In this document: positions 58,787-64,000 of the stretch, piece by piece | How the letters are laid out: each line of letters begins with the position of its first letter | Position numbering within the stretch: the stretch's first letter is position 1 | Source: Escallonia rubra | Taxonomy: Eukaryota; Streptophyta; Magnoliopsida; Escalloniales; Escalloniaceae | DNA: 64,000 nt | Direction of reading: 5' to 3' | NCBI GenBank assembly: GCA_033065855.1 | Contig: JAVXUO010001561.1 | Coordinates: forward strand, 1 to 64,000 | Made by a program: the position numbers and the translations under genes | The notes under the pieces: model-generated | The model's input: the letters and a program-made list of their open reading frames with translations, nothing else | Told to the model about the DNA's origin: nothing | Database searches by the model: none

Positions 58787-59498
58787 CAAAATTTTTTTCC
58801 TATTTTTTTTTCAGTTTTTAAAAAATGAAAAAAAAAGGAGCGTTTGGTAACCATTTTTTTTTTCAGTTTAAAAACCAGTTTTTAAACTGAAGAGTAAAAA
58901 AGTGAAAAAAAAACTCTAGAAACTGGTTTTTTTTTTCACTTTTGGTTTTTTTTTCTTAGACCACCACCACCACCCTCCTACCGCCGGCCGCCGGCGACCA
59001 CCGCCGGACGCCGGCGACCCCCGCCGGAGACTGCCGGCAGCCACCTCCGGCCGCCGGCCACCACCACCACCACCGGCCACCACCTCCGGCCGCCGGCGAC
59101 CACCGCCGGCGACTGCCGGCAGCCACCTCCGGCCGCCGGCGACCACCGCCGGCAGCCACATCAGGCCACCACCGCCGCAGACTGCCGGCAACCACCGCCG
59201 GAGACTGCCGGCAGCCACCTCCGGCCGCTGCGACCACCGCCGGAGCCTGCCGGCAGCCGCCTCCGGCCGCCGGCCACCACCGGCCACCACCGCTGCACCC
59301 CACCACCGCCACCGCAAACCACCAAAAAAAAAAAAGTCAAAATAAAAAGGGTTACCAAACACCAAAAAAAAAAAACCTAAAAAAAAAAGGGGTTATCAAA
59401 CACCCACTTGTTTTTATAAAAAAAAAAAATTAAGCTGCTCTTTAAAAAACTGCTCTTTAAAAACTGAAAACCAAAAAAAAAATTTTGTCAAACGAACC
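58774..59498. mobile_element. TIR element 5 nested in the LINE
   Basis: 725 bp with ends AGGCCTAGTTTGACAAAATT and, inverted, GGTTCGTTTGACAAAATT, poly(T)/poly(A) arms and a strongly CCGCCGGC/CCACC-rich centre (58960-59320). CTT lies on both sides (58771-58773, 59499-59501). Same family look as elements 1-4, although the target triplet is not TAA/TTA. Long frames inside translate to Gly/Arg/Trp repeats on the minus strand and are not proteins. It is younger than the LINE it interrupts. Confidence 0.7.
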
Positions 59499-59697
59499 CT
59501 TGGTTTGCTACTGTACAGGGTTCGGTGGGATCCTTACGTTGAGTTGATATGGGCTTATGCCTCCCTGGTGGTTTTTTTTTTCTTTCCTGTAGCTATCTTG
59601 TAATCTTTTAACGGACTTTATTCTCCTACTTTATACGAATCTTTGCTCCGCTCTTGGTATATATATTTTTATCTTTCAACAAAAAAAAAAAAAAAAG

Positions 59698-59942
59698 ACT
59701 CATTGGCCGCCTAAAGACCAAACCGAGAAAACACCAAACAAGACCGCGATGATATTGATGTCCTCTTGCTTCTTCCTCTCCATTCAACACCAACTTCCTT
59801 AGAACACACAAATCACATCCAAACCAAACCCTAGAAGATCTCTCTCTCTCTTGCAGGTTCCTCGTCTCTCTTCGAATCGCAACCGTCAATTCGTCGAGCA
59901 CGCAAGAGGGGACGGGATCTCTGCAGATCTGATGCCAATTAG
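59698..59942 (+). promoter_or_regulatory. SMG7: SMG7 proximal promoter and first non-coding exon
   Basis: Only this ~245-bp stretch separates the LINE tail from the first SMG7 donor (AG|GTAACT at 59943). It has a telo-box AAACCCTAG at 59826-59834 and a CT-rich leader (59836-59880), both common near start sites of plant housekeeping genes. No TATA box is seen. The transcription start probably lies near 59.78-59.85 kb. The exon includes an upstream ATG at 59932 that reads MPI before the intron. Confidence 0.55.
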
Positions 59943-60919
59943 GTAACTATCTTACCTTCAACGTTCCAGTTCTCATCTTTTTTTTCTTAACCTTCGGTAC
60001 TAATCTTTATTGGGTCCGATCTATTCGTCGGTGATTGTATTTGTGGCTCTTCTTTTATTTCGTAGTTGTTTTCTCAGTTTGAATTCAAGATAGTGTGAAT
60101 TTCTTGGCTATATATAAATTGGCTTGCCGTGTTGCTGATTTTTTGGGACTTTTTGATTATTTAATGTTTATAATTTTGGGGTAGAGGGAATTTATCTCGT
60201 TTGCACTTAAGAATAACGTGAATTTTTTGGCTTATCAGTACGTACAAGATATTGTGAAACTGGTGCATATGAACGATTTTGGGTTTGGATTTAGCAAGTC
60301 CTCCATAGGGTTTTGTGGGATTCTTTGACTGTACGAGATAGCTATTGTAAGTGGGCCTTATTTTGATGGGTAAGATCTTGGAGGGTAGTGGTATAGAGGG
60401 TCTTTTTCATAATTACTACTTGAGAATTCCTTGGATTGAAACCTCAAATTGATCTTGTATTGTAATTGTTACTTATGCAAGTAGCTGACAAGTCAAAGAG
60501 GGTAGAAGCAATTAACAAAGTCAATTTTGATATGCTCAAATGCTGTTTTGGCGATTTGCGTGAAGGGGACAAACAATTATGGAACGTAGGGAGTAATTCT
60601 GTTACAATAATAGATCTCTCCTCTCCTCTCTCTCTCTCTCTCTCTCTTTTATGAGCTCTATATCAGAGCTAGGACTTCAGACAAACCCAGGAAGGTTCGG
60701 CTTACTAGTGTGGTCCACATGATCAACAAAGTTTGGGTTGCTCTAGAAGGGGTCTGGTTGTTTAGTTAGGTCAATTTTCTATCTGCAGTAGTGCGTATCC
60801 CTTCTTGAAGTTTCATTTGATCAATATGTCTTGCTTAGTTCAGCTGTTGTGTGCTCTCTGTTGTGAGCCTGTCCCTTTAAGTTCCGTTCACTGTCTCTGA
60901 ATAAGGTTGTATGCTGCAG

Positions 60920-61026
60920 GTGGTTTCTTTGCAAATTAAATGTTGTATGTTGCTGTTGAAGCCACCCCTTTTGGATTTGAGTGTTGTAGAACTTGTTTGA
61001 TGGATAATGATTATTCCGATGGATAA
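60920..61026 (+). promoter_or_regulatory. SMG7: SMG7 5' UTR second exon with upstream ORFs
   Basis: After the 977-nt leader intron (acceptor GCTGCAG at 60919) the exon carries upstream ATGs at 60940, 60947 and 61000. The frame from 60940 (28 codons, also entered at 61000) ends with TAA at 61024-61026, overlapping the main start at 61019. The frame from 60947 has 17 codons and stops at 61000. A third frame starts at 59932 in exon 1 and, after splicing, stops 16 codons later. Main-frame translation would need leaky scanning. Confidence 0.6.
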
Positions 61027-63281
61027 TACTTCAGATCATTCGTCCAGAGACCGTGTCCAGCGTCTTTACAAGAAGGTACTGTTTTTCCTTGTATGATTAC
61101 TCTTCAAGTGCATGTACTGAGGTTTTTATGTGAAACACGGCGAAAAAGATACCTTGATTAGTGGTCTCTTAAGGTACTGATTGGTTGAATGAATATGATT
61201 ATCGTTGTTAGTTCCACAGGAAGGGAAGGTTAGCGTCAGTCCTTTTGAGCATTAATACCATGATAATGGGTAAATAAATATTCACATCATCTTAATAGCG
61301 TAAAACTTTGATATAGCTGCACAAACCCAAGATGATGAAAGGTAGATATACTTTATTGTGCTTCAAATCTATTATATATAAGGAGTTGTTATTCCCACTG
61401 CTAAAATGAACTAGCCCACTCCATCTTTGTCAAATATAGATGCTGCTGAAAGCCTTGGAGTGGGATTATCAGCTCCCTATAACTGCAGTTGAGGAGGTTG
61501 TATTGTTACATGACCTTGTACATGGGTGGTATCTAAAAGTCTGATTCATCATACCTCCTAGACACTTAGATGCGGTAGATGTGGGTAACTGTTTTTAGTT
61601 GTGTGTTCTTCCCGGGAAAATCGTGTTATGTACATTTCTCTACTCGAAAATGTTCTTATTGGAATGTCTGGTGGAAAGTGTCTGATACCACAGTCCAAGT
61701 GTTGAGTGTTCGATAGGGGTACTTTTTGCTTATGAAGAGTCCATATAGCATAGGTTGTAAAGCAAAGCTAATAACTTACTGTATAGTAGCGTAAAAAATT
61801 GTTTTGCATCTCAAAAAGTTAAAGGTATTTGGTACACGGAAATTTAAAACAATTTCTATACCTACATTGAGTAATCTTGAAAAACCCCAATATTTTGCTT
61901 TGGAACTTAATTTCAAATTCTTCTTTTTGCTTATATTCAAAACCTTTTTTTTTGTCGCTTGAGGTTCCTAAGTGATAGTTTCTTAAACTTCAGTGCATTA
62001 TTAAAACCTCTCCAAGATAAGGTATTTGAGAATGAAGAAGATGAAGAACAAGAAGTTGACATAGATTCATCATTGACCTTCAGTAGTTGATCTGATTGTA
62101 TGTTTCTCATACTTTTCGCAACTTCTGTAAGTTAAAAAGAGGTTGGGAGATTTTAGTTGAGGAGAGAAATTCTCCAAGGTTTACAACTCATCCAAAAGAA
62201 ACAGCATCACAAGCTATCTACTATATTAATATATGTCTTCTTTTCCAATTTGATTATTATGACGAATGAATCTCAAAAACAATGAAAGGATGGAGGCATT
62301 CTTTGGTTTTGAGCAGCTTATTTCTGCTTGATCATATGGATAATCATCATTTCTCATCTTTGAAAGGCTTGCTTTGACTTTCATTTACAGAATGTTGAAT
62401 TGGAGAATAGACGTCGGAAAGCAGCACAAGCCAGAATTCCGTCGGATCCAAACGCATGGCAACAGATTCGTGAGAACTATGAAGTTATTGTCCTTGAAGA
62501 TCATGCTTTCTCTGAACAGCATGAAGTAGAGTATGCTTTATGGCAGTTGCATTACAGGCGAATCGAAGAGTTGCGCGCACACTATAATGCTGCTCTAGCA
62601 TCTGCATCTCAGAATGGGAAAGTGCCCACACGACCTGGACCAGACCGGGTCACAAAAATACGATCGCAGTTTAAGACCTTTCTTTCAGAAGCAACTGGAT
62701 TTTATCATGATTTGATGATAAAGATTAGGGCAAAATATGGCCTGCAATTGGGTTACTTCTCAGATGATCCAGAGAATCAGGCTTCTTTTGTGAAAGATGG
62801 AACTAGAGCTATGGAGATTAAGAAAGGTCTGCTATCCTGCCACCGTTGTTTGATTTACCTGGGGGACCTTGCTCGTTATAAAGGGCTGTATGGCGAGGGT
62901 GATTCGAAAGCTCGAGATTTTGCTGCTGCATCAAGTTACTATATGCAAGCTTCTTCCCTTTGGCCTTCAAGTGGGAACCCTCATCATCAGGTATCTCTTT
63001 TTGCTGCCACAGATCATTATTTACGTCATTTCTCTTATATTTTTTTGTTGCCAAGGGAATGTGTTGATGAATAAAGTATAGGCAAGAAAAGCGTGACCAG
63101 TTAGAAAGTCCCTACTCGTTTTTTATGAATAACGGACAAAAAATCTGCGTTTATCCAGCTTGCGATAGTGGCCAACTACTCTGGGGATGAACTGGTGGCT
63201 GTTTACCGATATTTTCGAAGTCTGGCGGCAGAAAACCCCTTTTCCACCGCGAGGGATAACTTGATCATTGCATTTGAGAAG
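61019..63281 (+). CDS. SMG7: Nonsense-mediated mRNA decay factor SMG7 (EST1/SMG7 family), N-terminal part; runs off right edge
   Basis: SMG7 binds phosphorylated UPF1 and sends faulty mRNAs to decay; in Arabidopsis it is also needed for exit from meiosis. Three coding exons are in the window: 61019-61075 (MDNTSDHSSRDRVQRLYKK), 62391-62990 and 63159-63281, all GT-AG and phase 0, giving 260 residues. Conserved blocks are PSDPNAWQQIRENYE, ILEDHAFSEQH-type VLEDHAFSEQHEVEYALWQ, RSQFKTFLSEATGFYHD, SCHRCLIYLGDLARYKG, YYMQASSLWPSSGNPHHQ, LAIVANYSGDELVAVYRYFRS and NPFSTARDNLIIAFEK. They form the 14-3-3-like helical (TPR) domain. The ATG was chosen because it lies in frame with these blocks and matches the position of the family start; the upstream ATGs are out of frame. 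The rest of the helical domain and C-terminal tail lie beyond 64000. SMG7L or EST1-like paralogues are less likely given the close N-terminal match. Confidence 0.93.
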
Positions 63282-64000
63282 GTTAGCTATTGAAGTATTA
63301 TCATCTTTTTTCATCAAGTACTGTTTTCATCATGGTGAGTAAGAAGTGAAAAATTTTGAGGTTTGCTCTGTGGATTGTGAAGTGAAGAACCTTGAGGTTC
63401 ATTCTGTGACCCAAGAATAGAGAGAAATATTCTGTTTAATGTCAAGTGTTACTTCAAACCTCATATGGTGTAGATATTGCAACTAGTATTTGTCTGCCAT
63501 ACCTGTGTTATTGTCTTGCTTTTACCTTCTTTAATTTGATTTGGGGGGTGGGGGTTGGTTGGGAAGGAAAGAGGAGGGTGGGCAGTAGAGGGGTTATTAA
63601 ATGGTGGTAAATTGCTCCGCATTACTTTTTGCAAGTGAAATATGGATTGCACAGGCTGAGCATCATGGTACACCAGGTTTAGTTGTACCGTGGGTCGTCT
63701 CGTTAGCCGTGAGTTGGCGAATAATAAAAGAATGTTGATAAAGCTCCAAGTCGAAAATTCTACATGGGAGTTAGCATTAAAGTGCACATGTCTTTTATAT
63801 GTTGGGTCAATAAATTGTTATCCTTCATTCTATCCACATTACTTATGTATAAACCTGTGAAAACAAAATATTCTATGAACTTATCAAAAGTTCTAGGTAC
63901 AAAGAAGCTTTCCCTCCCATCTATCACCCCCTTTTATTGCCTGTAGCCCTATCTGGTTTATTGTTTTTATTGATCCTGATGAACTAACCACAAACTTTTG
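63282..64000 (+). other. SMG7 intron reaching the window edge
   Basis: It starts with donor GTTAGC after IIAFEK. I see no further coding exon before the window ends. The next family motif after AFEK (NRQSY-like) does not appear, so the following exon lies beyond the edge. Confidence 0.6.

Larger units (their letters stand above)
53526..59697 (+). mobile_element. L1-type LINE, 5'-truncated, with poly(A) tail
   Basis: Contains the end of ORF1, the whole of ORF2 (endonuclease, reverse transcriptase, zinc-binding domain, RNase H-like domain) and a 3' tail ending in about 16 A at 59681-59697. The 5' side lacks the nucleic-acid-binding part of ORF1, so the copy is probably 5'-truncated near 53.5 kb; the exact start and target duplication were not found. 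The coding parts are broken only by frame shifts near 55.85 and 58.04 kb and by a nested TIR element (58774-59498). Long uninterrupted motifs suggest a recent insertion. It ends about 245 bp before the first SMG7 splice donor. Confidence 0.9.

Noticed and set aside
53526-58800. Host multi-exon gene instead of a LINE
   Set aside because: Endonuclease, YADD reverse transcriptase, zf-RVT and poly(A) tail in one unspliced stretch define a non-LTR retrotransposon.
58916-59365. Gly/Arg/Trp-repeat open frames on the minus strand
   Set aside because: Translation of the CCGCCGGC-rich core of TIR element 5; low complexity and open in several frames.
1-64000. CRISPR array, prokaryotic operon, rRNA or organelle insert
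   Set aside because: No regularly spaced palindromic repeats, ribosome-binding-site operons, rRNA blocks or runs of plastid or mitochondrial genes were seen; all content is plant nuclear in style.

Overview
The window is nuclear DNA of a flowering plant, almost certainly a eudicot. The evidence is GT-AG spliced genes with long AT-rich introns, two recognisable plant housekeeping genes, and typical plant mobile elements. The species cannot be told from the sequence alone.

Layout. (1) 1-17671, minus strand: the 5' half of the gene for plastid ferredoxin-dependent glutamate synthase (Fd-GOGAT, GLU1 type). Sixteen exons join in frame into 873 codons covering the transit peptide, the glutamine amidotransferase domain and part of the central region; the synthase half lies beyond the left edge. 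Its introns hold a worn LINE remnant, a MITE, a possible SINE and small duplications. (2) 17672-53500: about 36 kb with no intact gene. It holds at least four related small TIR elements flanked by TAA/TTA, a 5.9-kb tandem duplication of a nested stack of elements (28166-34088 and 34114-40037), a hAT element with a perfect 8-bp target duplication, two decayed GRF zinc-finger genes, a plant-mobile-domain remnant, LINE tails and Ty3/gypsy remnants. (3) About 53526-59697, plus strand: a young-looking L1-type LINE with endonuclease, reverse transcriptase, zinc-binding and RNase H-like regions and a poly(A) tail, itself carrying a 725-bp TIR element. (4) 59.8-64.0 kb, plus strand: the 5' part of SMG7, a nonsense-mediated decay (NMD) factor, with an intron in the 5' UTR and several upstream ORFs. 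It runs off the right edge.

The two host genes point away from each other and serve unrelated functions (photorespiratory and primary nitrogen assimilation; RNA surveillance). They share only a long transposon-filled gap. The LINE poly(A) tail ends about 245 bp before the first SMG7 splice donor, so the LINE forms the immediate upstream flank of that gene.

I did not find a convincing new multi-gene biological system. The most notable observations are the tandemly duplicated transposon stack, the TIR family with CCA/GGT-rich middles, the upstream ORFs of SMG7, and a duplicated splice donor in Fd-GOGAT whose use would create a premature stop.
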